Assembly (NCBI RefSeq): GCF_010119385.1
Contig: NZ_VFIE01000021.1
Coordinates: 134,679-198,678 of the forward strand
DNA: 64,000 nt
Source: Nesterenkonia haasae
GTDB lineage: Bacteria > Actinomycetota > Actinomycetes > Actinomycetales > Micrococcaceae
Direction of reading: 5' to 3'
The stretch's first letter is position 1; each line of letters begins with the position of its first letter. Made by a program: the position numbers and the translations under genes. Shown piece after piece: positions 19,870 through 28,631 of the stretch. Below the pieces are notes generated by a model, which saw only the letters and a list, made by a program, of their open reading frames with translations, searched no databases and was not told the origin of the DNA.

Positions 19870-21135
19870 TCAGCTTGTGGTCAGCTGTACCGGGGTGAGC
19901 TCAGCGATTGGTTCTCTGAGGTGTTTTCGCAGTTGGATGATGCGGCCTGGTGGCAAGCCGAGGGTCACCAGACCGACCACAGTTTCTTCACGGACGTAGG
20001 CGACGGCGACGCCGTCCTCAATGGCAGCGAGGCTGCCTTCGATGACTCTGCATTCGGTTCCGTAGTGAGGTGCGCCGACTCCTTGGACGCGTACTCCGAA
20101 GACATCGCTCCAGAAACTGGGGATAGCGGAGTACGGAGCCGGGAGTTCTGCTTCGGTGAGTTCGGCGACTAAGCTTTTCGCCGCCGTTTTAGCTGTGTCG
20201 ATGGCGCCCTGCCAGTGTTCCACGCGACGGGGCAAGCCCCCTGTCCACGGGTCCGGGTAGCGGGCCACGTCTCCTACGGCCACGGCGGCATGGGCTCCGC
20301 GCACCCGGAGATGGTTGTCAACATTCACTCCGTCCGTCAGGTCCAGGTCGTTGACCTGAAGCCATTCGGTGTTGGGGATGGACCCGACGGCTTCGACGAT
20401 GACATCAGCGTTCATCTCGGTGCCGTCAGTGAGTCGTACACCGGCGGCGCGCAGGCCACCGTCATCATCCGGCGCTGAACGGAACTCCTGGATGACGCTT
20501 CCGGTGTGCATCTGCACCCCGCGCAACAGCAGCCAGTCACGGACCGCAGCGGAGACCGTGGGTCCCAGCGCGCGGTGCATGGGTCCGTTGGAACCTTCTA
20601 CCAGGTGGACGTCACACCCTAGGCTCAGGGCAGTAGCCGCCACCTCGCAGCCGACGAAACCGCAACCGACGACGAGCACTTTGGTCCCCGGGGTGAGCTG
20701 TTGCCGGAGGGTGAGTGCGTCGTCCAGGGTCCGCACCGCGTAGCGTCCTGAGGCAGGCCCCGGTAGGTGAAGTCGGCGGGGGCGGATACCGGTGGCGATG
20801 ACTAGGCCGGCATAGGTCAGCTTTTCTCCCGACGCTAAGGTGATTGTCTTATCGATGAGATTGCTGGCTACCACGGCTTCCCCCAGGCGGAAGGTGAGCG
20901 ACGCGGCTGATGCGCGCTGGCGCAGCAGCACGGAAGACAGCGCCTCCTCAGGTTGGTGCTTGGAGGCCAGCACCTCTTTGGAAAGCGGCGGCCGGTTGTA
21001 CGGCGGGTGGAGTTCATCTCCGATGAGAAGAATGTCCCCCTGCCACCCAGCGCCGCGCAGCTGCTCGGCAGCTCGCAGTCCGCCCATTGAGGCGCCTACC
21101 ACGATGATGCGTTGCGGTTGAACCTGAACAGCCAC
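19870..21135 (-). CDS. FAD-dependent NADH:ferredoxin reductase
   Basis: 421 residues of the putidaredoxin/rubredoxin reductase family. FAD fold at the N-terminus (IIVVGASMGGLRAAEQL), NADH fold in the middle (VLVVGCGFVGCEVAATALSLG, ending with an acidic residue, VHLVEGS, which favours NADH), a second FAD motif AAVAVGDVARYPDP, and the C-terminal reductase domain. It would pass electrons from NADH to the ferredoxin encoded 6 bases upstream, and on to the P450. Start ATG 21135. Confidence 0.92.
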   Translation of the reverse strand: MAVQVQPQRIIVVGASMGGLRAAEQLRGAGWQGDILLIGDELHPPYNRPPLSKEVLASKHQPEEALSSVLLRQRASAASLTFRLGEAVVASNLIDKTITLASGEKLTYAGLVIATGIRPRRLHLPGPASGRYAVRTLDDALTLRQQLTPGTKVLVVGCGFVGCEVAATALSLGCDVHLVEGSNGPMHRALGPTVSAAVRDWLLLRGVQMHTGSVIQEFRSAPDDDGGLRAAGVRLTDGTEMNADVIVEAVGSIPNTEWLQVNDLDLTDGVNVDNHLRVRGAHAAVAVGDVARYPDPWTGGLPRRVEHWQGAIDTAKTAAKSLVAELTEAELPAPYSAIPSFWSDVFGVRVQGVGAPHYGTECRVIEGSLAAIEDGVAVAYVREETVVGLVTLGLPPGRIIQLRKHLREPIAELTPVQLTTS

Positions 21136-21141
21136 GTCAGA

Positions 21142-21336
21142 TCACTGTTCTCCCTTAAGGAAGATGGCCTGCACGGGGCAGACATCAATGGCATCTTCGA
21201 TGTATTCGAGCTCGTCGTCAGAAAAGTCTTCTTTGTACTGCAGGACTCCGTCGTCGTCCATGGTGAAGTTGTCCGGCGCTGCGATGGCGCACTGCCCATG
21301 GTTGTCGCAGATGTTCCTGTCGACCCAGATCTTCAT
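21142..21336 (-). CDS. 3Fe-4S ferredoxin (P450 redox partner)
   Basis: 64 residues. The motif C-D-N-H-G-Q-C near residue 10 plus a later C-P (DVCPVQAIF) gives three cluster cysteines; the fourth is replaced, which is typical of actinobacterial P450 ferredoxins with a 3Fe-4S cluster. The ATG at 21336 gives the normal size; a longer open frame upstream is not family-like. It lies between the P450 and the reductase in the same operon. Confidence 0.93.
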   Translation of the reverse strand: MKIWVDRNICDNHGQCAIAAPDNFTMDDDGVLQYKEDFSDDELEYIEDAIDVCPVQAIFLKGEQ

Positions 21337-21398
21337 GCGATGTGTCCTTTCCACGTGGGGGCTGAGCTCCAGCTTCTGCGGAGCTCGGGCGATGAGCT

Positions 21399-22628
21399 CT
21401 AGCCTTGGTTCTGCGAGGTGTTGTCTCGTTTGTCGAAAGCGATCCTCAGCCGGACGGGACCGGTATTGCCGGAGTCGGGCATCCATTCGTCCCCGCCGTC
21501 GACGACTCGCAGGTTCGTGATGCGAGCTGCCAGTGCCGGTAGGGCGGCCTGCATATCTGAGCGGGCGACGAAATGGCCCAAACAGTGGTGGACGCCTCCA
21601 CCGAAGGCGTAGTGCGGCTTTCGCTCAGCTTCCAAATTGATTCGTGTGGGGTCTGAGAACACCTCAGGGTCGGTTCCTGACGCGTAGGTGAACATATGGA
21701 CTGTGTCGCCCGGCTGGAACTTCAAGTCCTTATGCTCGAACGCCTCCGCCACTTCACGTGTCACCCACCGTGTTGTTGGGTTGACTCGCAGCGACTCTTC
21801 CACTGCAGCTTCAGCCAGCTCAGCCGGACGGGAGGCCAGAAGCTCCCATTGGTGGGGTTGGCGAATGAAGGACTGCATCGCCAGACCGAGCTGATTACGG
21901 GTGGTATCCATTCCGCCGAAGATCAGTAGGACCAGAAGATTCTGCAGCTGAGCGTCACTGAGGCTGTCTCCGTCCCGGTTGGCGTCAACCAGGCGGGTCA
22001 CGAAGTCATCTTTGGGGTTCTGTTGGCGATCAGAGATCAGCTTGTCCGCATAGCGGTGCAGCTCCTCAAGGGCCGCGTCGATCTCTTCGATCTCCTGTTT
22101 GATGTTCACGCCCAGGGCGGCGCCGACGGTGGAGGCAAGCCGGTTGATGATGGGCCACTCGTCCTCATCGATACCGAGCATGATGCACAGCACTCGGGTC
22201 GCGAACGGTGCTGCGAAACCCTCGACGAACTCAACTTCACCGTCGTCGATCCACTGGTCTATGAGCTCCTCGGCGAGCTCATCAAAACGATGCCCCAGAG
22301 CCTTGATCTTCCGCGGGGAGAATGCCGGATTGGCCAGGCGCCGTATCCGGTGGTGGTCCTCACCTTCCAGGACCAGCAGGTTTCGGGCCCACCAATCGTG
22401 AAACAGTCCGTCGTGCACCCCGTGGTGCTGAGGCCACTTGGCCGAGCCCTGGATCATGCGAGGGCTCTTCATCAGTGTGGACACGTCGGCATAGGCCAGG
22501 ACTGCGATGCCGTAGTTGGTGCGTGCGTACCAGTGAGCATCACGGGCGTCGCGGACGGCTTCGGAGGCCATGGCGAAGTCCGTATGAGAAATGTCCAGGT
22601 AGGGGACCTCTGCGGCTGTGGTCGTCAT
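21399..22628 (-). CDS. Cytochrome P450 (class I, soluble)
   Basis: 409 residues. Oxygen-binding helix FGGMDTTRNQ, ExxR helix in EESLRVNPTTRW, and the heme loop FGGGVHHCLG with axial cysteine at about residue 349. With the ferredoxin and reductase behind it, this is a complete three-part monooxygenase. The ATG at 22628 is preceded by AGGAGA; the frame upstream is part of the promoter region. First gene of the operon. P450s with 3Fe-4S ferredoxins and GS-like genes are known in mycobacterial pyrrolidine/piperidine/morpholine degradation (pip and mor genes), so a secondary amine or the gamma-glutamyl amide is a reasonable substrate. Confidence 0.93.
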   Translation of the reverse strand: MTTTAAEVPYLDISHTDFAMASEAVRDARDAHWYARTNYGIAVLAYADVSTLMKSPRMIQGSAKWPQHHGVHDGLFHDWWARNLLVLEGEDHHRIRRLANPAFSPRKIKALGHRFDELAEELIDQWIDDGEVEFVEGFAAPFATRVLCIMLGIDEDEWPIINRLASTVGAALGVNIKQEIEEIDAALEELHRYADKLISDRQQNPKDDFVTRLVDANRDGDSLSDAQLQNLLVLLIFGGMDTTRNQLGLAMQSFIRQPHQWELLASRPAELAEAAVEESLRVNPTTRWVTREVAEAFEHKDLKFQPGDTVHMFTYASGTDPEVFSDPTRINLEAERKPHYAFGGGVHHCLGHFVARSDMQAALPALAARITNLRVVDGGDEWMPDSGNTGPVRLRIAFDKRDNTSQNQG

Positions 22629-22719
22629 GACGGTTCTCCTATCGACGTGAGGGATGAGCGAGTCGGCGCGTGGCTTGCCTGTGTAAGCTGCGTCACCCTG
22701 TGTGAGTAAGAATACTAAC

Positions 22720-22760
22720 AGGATTGTAGGTATATGCAATCCCCGATCATTTTCCGGATT
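22720..22760. promoter_or_regulatory. GGATTG/CAATCC half-site array
   Basis: GGATTG (22720-22725), CAATCC (22736-22741) and GGATTG (22755-22760) alternate in orientation with spacings of 10 and 13. They overlap the likely P450 promoter, about 95-130 bases upstream of its ATG. Possible operator for the cluster regulator; unproven. Confidence 0.45.
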
Positions 22761-22901
22761 GCACTGCAGCGACGCCGGGGGGAGATTGCCAACGGTCTCG
22801 CTGAAAATGCCGGAATCACCGCGATTCCTGTGCAAATCACTGTGAATTAGGAGTAGGCGAAACGGGCAATGGCAAGAGATCTCGAGATTTCGTTACCAAA
22901 A

Positions 22902-22917
22902 TGTGACCGCAATCACA
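22902..22917. promoter_or_regulatory. CRP/GlxR-like site upstream of eutH
   Basis: TGTGACCGCAATCACA: exact TGTGA-N6-TCACA. It lies 116 bases before the eutH ATG and just upstream of a possible -10 box, the place of a class-II type activator or of a repressor. CRP/GlxR proteins bind this pattern in actinobacteria and link it to carbon supply. Confidence 0.65.
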
Positions 22918-22973
22918 GCATCCGGGGCTTAGAGTTTTATCAACCAAACCCAGAGGTTTAGGTGTCAATCTCA

Positions 22974-23011
22974 GTCACACCCCTACGGCTCGCATGAGGG
23001 GAGGGTGTGAC
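22974..23011 (+). promoter_or_regulatory. Leader hairpin before eutH
   Basis: GTCACACCC (22974-22982) pairs perfectly with GGGTGTGAC (23003-23011) around a 20-base loop. It ends 8 bases before the GGAGGGA ribosome-binding site (23020-23026). It could be an operator or an RNA structure affecting translation start. Confidence 0.5.
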
Positions 23012-23032
23012 GCGGCGATGGAGGGATTACCG

Positions 23033-24352
23033 ATGGAAATCTTAGGTGAAATCATCATATATATAATGATGATATCTCTTTTAATTGGAGCTGGAGCTCA
23101 TATAATCCGCCCCACTTCACAGCTCGGCCTAGAATTCAAAGAAGGAATTCTGATGATGGGTCATATTTTTATACCCATCGCAGGAATCATGACCCTTATC
23201 CCGGTGATCGTGCCGGCTATCAACACTGTGGTTGCGCCGGTCTACTCAGCGATGCACTCGGATGCCGCCATTGCCACGAGCACCTTCATTCCCAGTGATT
23301 TGGGCGCCTACCACCTGGCCTACGAGGTTGCCGATGGGCACGGCGCGTGGATACTCGCCTTCACCGTCAGCCTGACGGCAGGAGCAACGATTGCCTTCTG
23401 CATTCCAGTGGGCCTGTCAATCCTTGAGAAGCGCGACCACAAATACCTCGCTCTGGGTGTGATGTCAGGTTTCCTCGCCATCCCCTTCGCCTCCCTATTC
23501 ATGGCCATCATCCTGCTTCAGAGCGGTGTCCCGCTTCGTGAGGGAGTGGATGCGACGGGACCAGGAACCCGTCCATTCGACCTGAGCTACGGTGAGGTTT
23601 TGCTGAACCTGATACCGCTGGCAATCATGATGGGCCTATTGTCCTTGGCTTTGCGCTTCTTCACCCAGAAAATGATCGCAGCATTCCTCTTCTTCGGACG
23701 CTTCCTGCAGATCATCACCACCGCCGCTGTCGCGCTGTCGGTGGCAGAATACTTCACAGGCGCCTTTTCAACCATCTTTGGCGGCTGGCCACTTGCTCCG
23801 TTTATTGCTGACGCGGAGGACCAGTTCAGGGCTCTGGAGATTGTTGGTTACATCGCGGTCATGCTCGCCGGAGCATTCCCTCTCATTTACATGATTCGCA
23901 AGCTCCTTGCGGCACCTCTGGAGGTAGCCGGTCGCAGAATCGGCATCTCGGAGGCGGGTATCGCTGGCTTCCTGGCGACAATGGCCAATGCCGTAGCGCT
24001 TTTCCAGCTTGTCCGCCTGATGCCGCCCAAGGACAAGGTGCTCACGATCGCATTCATGGTCTGTGCTGCCTTCGCCGTTGGCGATTACCTCGCGTTCACA
24101 GCCACATTCCAACCGAACATGATTGTCACCATGGTGGTCGGAAAGTTGGCAGGAGGCCTGCTCGCTGTGGTCTTCGCCATCTGGTTGGCGCTGCCGTACG
24201 CCCGTCGTCTGGAACTCCAGGACCAGGAAGAGGATCTCCGCGCCCAGGAGCATGCGGAAGTGAATGAAACGGCCGCAGACCTTGAGGCAACAGTCTTGGA
24301 AACGGGCGCTCCCCCTGTAGGTCGTGGCAAGGAATGGGGTCAGGTGCCGTAG
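23033..24352 (+). CDS. eutH: EutH-family ethanolamine permease
   Basis: 439 residues with about ten to eleven hydrophobic helices and an acidic cytosolic tail. The family layout is visible: EIIIYIMMISLLIGAG at the start, LGLEFKEGILMMGHIF, then TFIPSDLGAYHLAYEVA, which matches the conserved periplasm-side region of EutH, and the GATIAFCIPVGLSIL helix. EutH brings ethanolamine into the cell, chiefly at low pH. ATG 23033 has GGAGGGA 6 bases upstream; two earlier ATGs lack sites. The first 30 codons are AT-rich and use ATA and TTA, unlike the rest. No eutBC, eutD or shell genes are in the window; the partner is the divergent P450-ligase operon. Confidence 0.85.
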   Translation: MEILGEIIIYIMMISLLIGAGAHIIRPTSQLGLEFKEGILMMGHIFIPIAGIMTLIPVIVPAINTVVAPVYSAMHSDAAIATSTFIPSDLGAYHLAYEVADGHGAWILAFTVSLTAGATIAFCIPVGLSILEKRDHKYLALGVMSGFLAIPFASLFMAIILLQSGVPLREGVDATGPGTRPFDLSYGEVLLNLIPLAIMMGLLSLALRFFTQKMIAAFLFFGRFLQIITTAAVALSVAEYFTGAFSTIFGGWPLAPFIADAEDQFRALEIVGYIAVMLAGAFPLIYMIRKLLAAPLEVAGRRIGISEAGIAGFLATMANAVALFQLVRLMPPKDKVLTIAFMVCAAFAVGDYLAFTATFQPNMIVTMVVGKLAGGLLAVVFAIWLALPYARRLELQDQEEDLRAQEHAEVNETAADLEATVLETGAPPVGRGKEWGQVP

Positions 24353-24391
24353 GCGGGATCGCCGGTCTCCACTGGGCGACTCGAGGGAGCC

Positions 24392-27300
24392 TTAGTCGAT
24401 GGATTCAAGGTCGCGGCGGGAGGCCCGGAGTATCAGGGCGCCTAGGCCGAGCAGCATCAGCGCGGCAAGAACAATGGCACCGATAGCGGCACCGGTGACG
24501 GCCAGTCCAGTGCCAATACCTGAACCCTCAGCCCCACTGGAGGGGTCGTCGGAGTCAGGGTCGGCTGCGGCGCCGTCGTCCTCCGGTGGGACACTGGAGT
24601 CGCCCTCTTCGCCAGTGGCAGGCTCTTCCTCCGCAGGGAGAGTCTCGCCGCTGGCGAAGGCGATATCGGCCACAATCGGATCATGGTCGGAGGATCTCCA
24701 CTGGTCGGAGCGGAAGATATCGCTGGCGGTGTAGTTGAAGCGTGAGTACTCCAGTGCGATCGGCTCCACCGCGTTGATCTGCCAAATCTCCGCATTCGTG
24801 ACGGTCGCGGCGGCAGCGGGGGAGGAGATGAGATGGTCCAGGGATCCCACCTCCGCCTGGAACATGTAGCTGAAGTCTCCTGAAGCTGCGGAGAGGTTGG
24901 TGTAGTCGGATGCGAAGAACACCTGCAGCGGATCTTCATTTTCATAGGAGTTGAAGTCACCCATCAGGTGCACATTCTCGGTGCCTGTGGACTCCACCAG
25001 GGCGTCGGCAAAAGCCTGGACGCCCTCAGCCTGGGCGATGCGGTCCACATTCCAGGGGGACTGACCATCGCCCTGATCCGCATTGGGGTCATCATCCTCA
25101 ACCCCGGAGGCTCCTTTGGACTTGAAGTGGTTGACGACGGCGATGAATTGGTCCTCTTCGCTCCCGTCGACGGGCTGGAACTGCACGGCGAAGGGTTCGC
25201 GCGCATTGGAGTAGATGTCTTCCAGGTCGCGGTCCAGTGCGTCGAAGTACTCGGGGTTCAGTTCGGAGACGCCCTCGTCGAACAGGATCCAACTGTCGAG
25301 CACTTCCAGCGCCTCGGGCTTGTAGATGTATCCGTTGCGGATGACATCCTCGCTCTCGAGAGCCGGGACGTCCGCAGGCTCGCTCACGTAGTCCCAGGCC
25401 TCGTAGCCTAGGTCTTCGTTGAGTGCGTCGACCAGCTCTGCATGGGCGAAGTCCCGGTCGCCGTCGGGGTGGAAGTGCCCGGAGTTCTCCATCTCCTGCA
25501 GCGCGACCATATCGGCGTCCATGGCATTGATGGCGGCTACGATCTTGGCCTCCTGCCGTTCGAAGGACTCCTGGCTCCAGGCGCCGCGGACCTCACACCA
25601 GTCAGTGGTGATCGGGTTGCCTTCGCGGTCTGCGTAGAACTCACAGCCGGGCTCATCCTCACCAAGACTCACAAAGTAGTTCAGCACGTTGAAACCCGCG
25701 ATGCGCAGATCGGCCTGCGGCTCAGCGGGTGTTTCATGTCCGGCCCTGGTGTTCTCGAATGAGGCAGGGGTGGCCGGGTCATTGGGCCCGTCAAGACGGG
25801 TGGTGGGCTGCAGCCGGTACTCGTCGAAGTCGTAGTGGAGGATCACCGGCTGTTCGAACTCGACCGCCGCGCCCACGCGCACTGGGTCATCGGCAGTGAG
25901 GTAGGGCAGTTCCAGATCTGAGGTCTGGAAATCATTGGTGGCGCCGTCGTCCAAATAAATCAGTCGCTCGCGATTCTCCTCGGCGAGCTGCGCAGCCGGT
26001 TCGCCGGGCTCAACCACTGAGGTGGGGTTGAACAGGGGGTCCATACCGGCCACGATTCCGATCTCTCCGAATCGGTTGAGTGTGTAGTGGTCGGTGACGG
26101 TGTAGTCGCCTTGCGGGGCGAGGAGCATTCCCAGGAGGGCATCGCGTTGTTCTGCCGTCTCGGGCACCGTGATCTCCGCTGGCAGCACGGGGTCAAAGTC
26201 TTCATCGTCTATGACCATCAGCTCGTGGTGCGGCGTCTGGTCCGAGCCGGGGAAGAGCGTGATCTGTTTCTGGCCGCTGGCCTCGTAGACGGTGGCATCT
26301 CCGGTGAGCTCCACATAGTCGCCGATCTCAACATCGGCGTCACCGGGATCTTCGCCCACTGTGGGTGGGGAGTAGACAAAGATGGCCTCTGAACCCTCAT
26401 GGGACTCCAGGTTCAGGTCACCGCCGGTGCCCTCGGCCTGTATGAAGAACCCGGACCGGCTGCGCTCTGTTGGGTAGACTCCCGTCACTACACCACGCGT
26501 GGTGACGGGAATATCTCCGGTGGACTCATGCTCATCCAAACGGTCGACGACGTCTGAAATAGCAACCTCTTCGGTTTCCTGGTCCTGCGCACTGACCTGG
26601 ATGGACAGTTCTACCTCAGTGCCCGTGACGGCCTCGGTGAGCACCAGCGGGAGCTCACCGTTCTCGCCGGGCTCGTTCGGAACTTCAAGCCTGACCTGCG
26701 CCTGGCCGCGTTCGTCGGTCTCGTTGACGTAGCTGTCGTCGATTTCGAACTCTTCGGTGACGGAGTCGCCGAGTTCAACCTCCAGAGTCTCTCCCGCTGG
26801 AATATCTGGGTGTGAAAAGGCAAGCGAGGAGATGTTCAGGGCGAGTTCATCACCAGGGGAGTAGACGGCGTCGTCGTCACTGACCCATTCGACGCCGAGG
26901 CTTCCCCGGTCCAGACTCGGCTCCAGGGTGCCCGTTTCACGGCCGTACTCGACGATGGCTTCGAGGTCGTTCTGGCCGGTGTCGATGGTCTGCGCGGCTT
27001 GACCCGTGACGGTGAGCCCGCTACCGCCGGCCGCCATGTAGCTGTTCATAGTCACTTGGTAAGTGCCCTCGGAGTCCACCGGTTCGCCGTCGATCCACAC
27101 TCCGGTGATGCGTTGGCCTGAGGCAGCCTCGGGATCGTAGGTGTAGAACACATTGCTGGACTGACCGTGCCGGGAGAAGCGGCCCTCGTCATCGCGCCAC
27201 TGCTGTTCAAACAGGGTGTGGACCTGCTCGCCGCTGAAAGTGAGGTTGACCAGGGTGTTGGCGAAGGGCTGGACGGTTCCGAGGTCGCGGACGGTGACAT

Positions 27301-28474
27301 CGCCCAGCGGCAGATCAGCGCGGAGGCCGCCAGAGTTGGTGATGGCGAAGTCCACGTCAGGGTTGGTGGTCTGGGCCGCCCACAGCTGCGCATCGGCCAC
27401 CAGTTCGCCTACTGTGGAGGCGGCTCCGCGGTTCTCTGACCCGTCGCCATTCTGCGCCCGGGCGAACGGAATCTCTCCTGGGACAGTGGCGACCGCTTCG
27501 GACCCCAGGTCGTCGGCCACGGCCACGGCGTCGGCCACGATCTGGTCCACCTCTGGGTGGGAGTCGCAGGCGAGCTCATCGGAGGAAAGGTCGATCAGGC
27601 GAGCTTGGGAATCGATGATTTCCCCGGAGTCAGTGTCATAGGAGATCTCCACCAGGGAGAGGTTCTCGCCGTACTCGCCGGCCTGAAGGAGAGGCGTCCC
27701 CTCGACGTCGTACACATAGGTCTGGTGGGTGTGCCCGGAGAACATGGCATCAATGGCCGGATGGGCGTTGAAGATCAGGTCTCCAAACGTGGTGCCGGAA
27801 GCGGAGTCCAGGCTCAATCCGGGCAGTCCCTCATGAACCAGGACGGTGACCACATCGGCGAGATCGTTCTCTGTGAGGTAATCGGCGTAGTAGTTGGCCT
27901 CGGCGGACATGGAGGTCCACTCAATACCGGCGATGCCCTCCGGGTTGACCAGCCTGGGCATGTTTTCAGTGTTCAGGCCGATGAAGCCAACGCGCACGCC
28001 GTCGACATCGATGACCTCGTAGGGCTCATAGAGGTGCTCACCGGTGTTCGCATCACGGGCGTTCGCTCCCAGCCAGGTGAAATCAGACAGCGGAACAATC
28101 CGGTTGTCGAAGTCATCAGCACCCTGGTCGAACTCGTGGTTTCCGAGGCTGGTGACTTCCATCCCCATGGCGTTGAGTGCCTCAATGGTGGGCTCGTCCT
28201 CTTGGATGAAGCTGGTGAAGGTGGAGGCGCCGAGCTGGTCGCCGGAGCCGGTGAAGACCGTGTTGGGGTTCTGCTCCCGGTAGGCGTCCACTGTGCAGGC
28301 CATGGCTGAGGCAGACTCTTCCAGACGGCCATGAAAGTCGTTGGTATTGATGAGCTGGAGTTCGACGACGCCGTCCTGGGTTTCTTCAGTCTCGGCCACC
28401 GCTGCTGCGGTGGAGGCACCGACGAAGGCGAGGGTCAGGCTGCTGAGGGTGAAGGCTTTTGTCTGGAAGAGCAC
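24392..28474 (-). CDS. Wall-anchored 5'-nucleotidase / extracellular nuclease fusion
   Basis: 1360 residues. Signal peptide (AFTLSSLTLAFVGASTAAAVA); a metallophosphatase domain (NTNDFHGRL, GNHEFDQG, about 35-310); 5'-nucleotidase C-domain (NSGGLRADL near 380); an OB-fold like that of ExeM/NucH nucleases (about 655-760); an endonuclease/exonuclease/phosphatase domain (RIAGFNVLNYF near 925, LMGDFNSY near 1170, SSDHDPIV near 1260); acidic spacer; then LAVTG, a hydrophobic helix and RASRR. LAxTG is the class-E sortase signal of high-GC actinobacteria. It would degrade external DNA/RNA and nucleotides to nucleosides and phosphate at the wall. The GTG at 28474 is chosen because the signal peptide begins there. 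Confidence 0.88.
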   Translation of the reverse strand: MLFQTKAFTLSSLTLAFVGASTAAAVAETEETQDGVVELQLINTNDFHGRLEESASAMACTVDAYREQNPNTVFTGSGDQLGASTFTSFIQEDEPTIEALNAMGMEVTSLGNHEFDQGADDFDNRIVPLSDFTWLGANARDANTGEHLYEPYEVIDVDGVRVGFIGLNTENMPRLVNPEGIAGIEWTSMSAEANYYADYLTENDLADVVTVLVHEGLPGLSLDSASGTTFGDLIFNAHPAIDAMFSGHTHQTYVYDVEGTPLLQAGEYGENLSLVEISYDTDSGEIIDSQARLIDLSSDELACDSHPEVDQIVADAVAVADDLGSEAVATVPGEIPFARAQNGDGSENRGAASTVGELVADAQLWAAQTTNPDVDFAITNSGGLRADLPLGDVTVRDLGTVQPFANTLVNLTFSGEQVHTLFEQQWRDDEGRFSRHGQSSNVFYTYDPEAASGQRITGVWIDGEPVDSEGTYQVTMNSYMAAGGSGLTVTGQAAQTIDTGQNDLEAIVEYGRETGTLEPSLDRGSLGVEWVSDDDAVYSPGDELALNISSLAFSHPDIPAGETLEVELGDSVTEEFEIDDSYVNETDERGQAQVRLEVPNEPGENGELPLVLTEAVTGTEVELSIQVSAQDQETEEVAISDVVDRLDEHESTGDIPVTTRGVVTGVYPTERSRSGFFIQAEGTGGDLNLESHEGSEAIFVYSPPTVGEDPGDADVEIGDYVELTGDATVYEASGQKQITLFPGSDQTPHHELMVIDDEDFDPVLPAEITVPETAEQRDALLGMLLAPQGDYTVTDHYTLNRFGEIGIVAGMDPLFNPTSVVEPGEPAAQLAEENRERLIYLDDGATNDFQTSDLELPYLTADDPVRVGAAVEFEQPVILHYDFDEYRLQPTTRLDGPNDPATPASFENTRAGHETPAEPQADLRIAGFNVLNYFVSLGEDEPGCEFYADREGNPITTDWCEVRGAWSQESFERQEAKIVAAINAMDADMVALQEMENSGHFHPDGDRDFAHAELVDALNEDLGYEAWDYVSEPADVPALESEDVIRNGYIYKPEALEVLDSWILFDEGVSELNPEYFDALDRDLEDIYSNAREPFAVQFQPVDGSEEDQFIAVVNHFKSKGASGVEDDDPNADQGDGQSPWNVDRIAQAEGVQAFADALVESTGTENVHLMGDFNSYENEDPLQVFFASDYTNLSAASGDFSYMFQAEVGSLDHLISSPAAAATVTNAEIWQINAVEPIALEYSRFNYTASDIFRSDQWRSSDHDPIVADIAFASGETLPAEEEPATGEEGDSSVPPEDDGAAADPDSDDPSSGAEGSGIGTGLAVTGAAIGAIVLAALMLLGLGALILRASRRDLESID

Positions 28475-28631
28475 AGGCCCCAGCTTAGCCAGATGAACGT
28501 GAACGCAATGCAACGGGAACCCCAAATGACCGTGACTCGACGGCTCGTTGACACCCACAGCTGCTGAGTGGGCACGGGTCGGGTTTACTTAATCAGTGCG
28601 AAGCAAGTCGTCTGAAGGTGAGGGAGTCGCG

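Larger units (their letters stand above)
22629..23032. other. P450-eutH divergent control region
   Basis: 404 bases without a gene. It holds the GGATTG half-sites near the P450 start, a CRP-like site, a possible eutH -10 box TAGAGT (22930-22935) without a good -35, the palindrome ATCTCGAGAT, and a leader hairpin. On the minus strand, TTGCAT (22734-22739) and TAGTAT, 16 bases apart, could be the P450 promoter. Confidence 0.6.

Noticed and set aside
13146-24352. Secondary-metabolite cluster (because of the P450)
   Set aside because: No polyketide, peptide, terpene or tailoring genes are near; partners are catabolic.
22994-24352. Classical eut microcompartment locus
   Set aside because: No eutBC, eutE/D/P/Q or shell-protein genes are present within the window.
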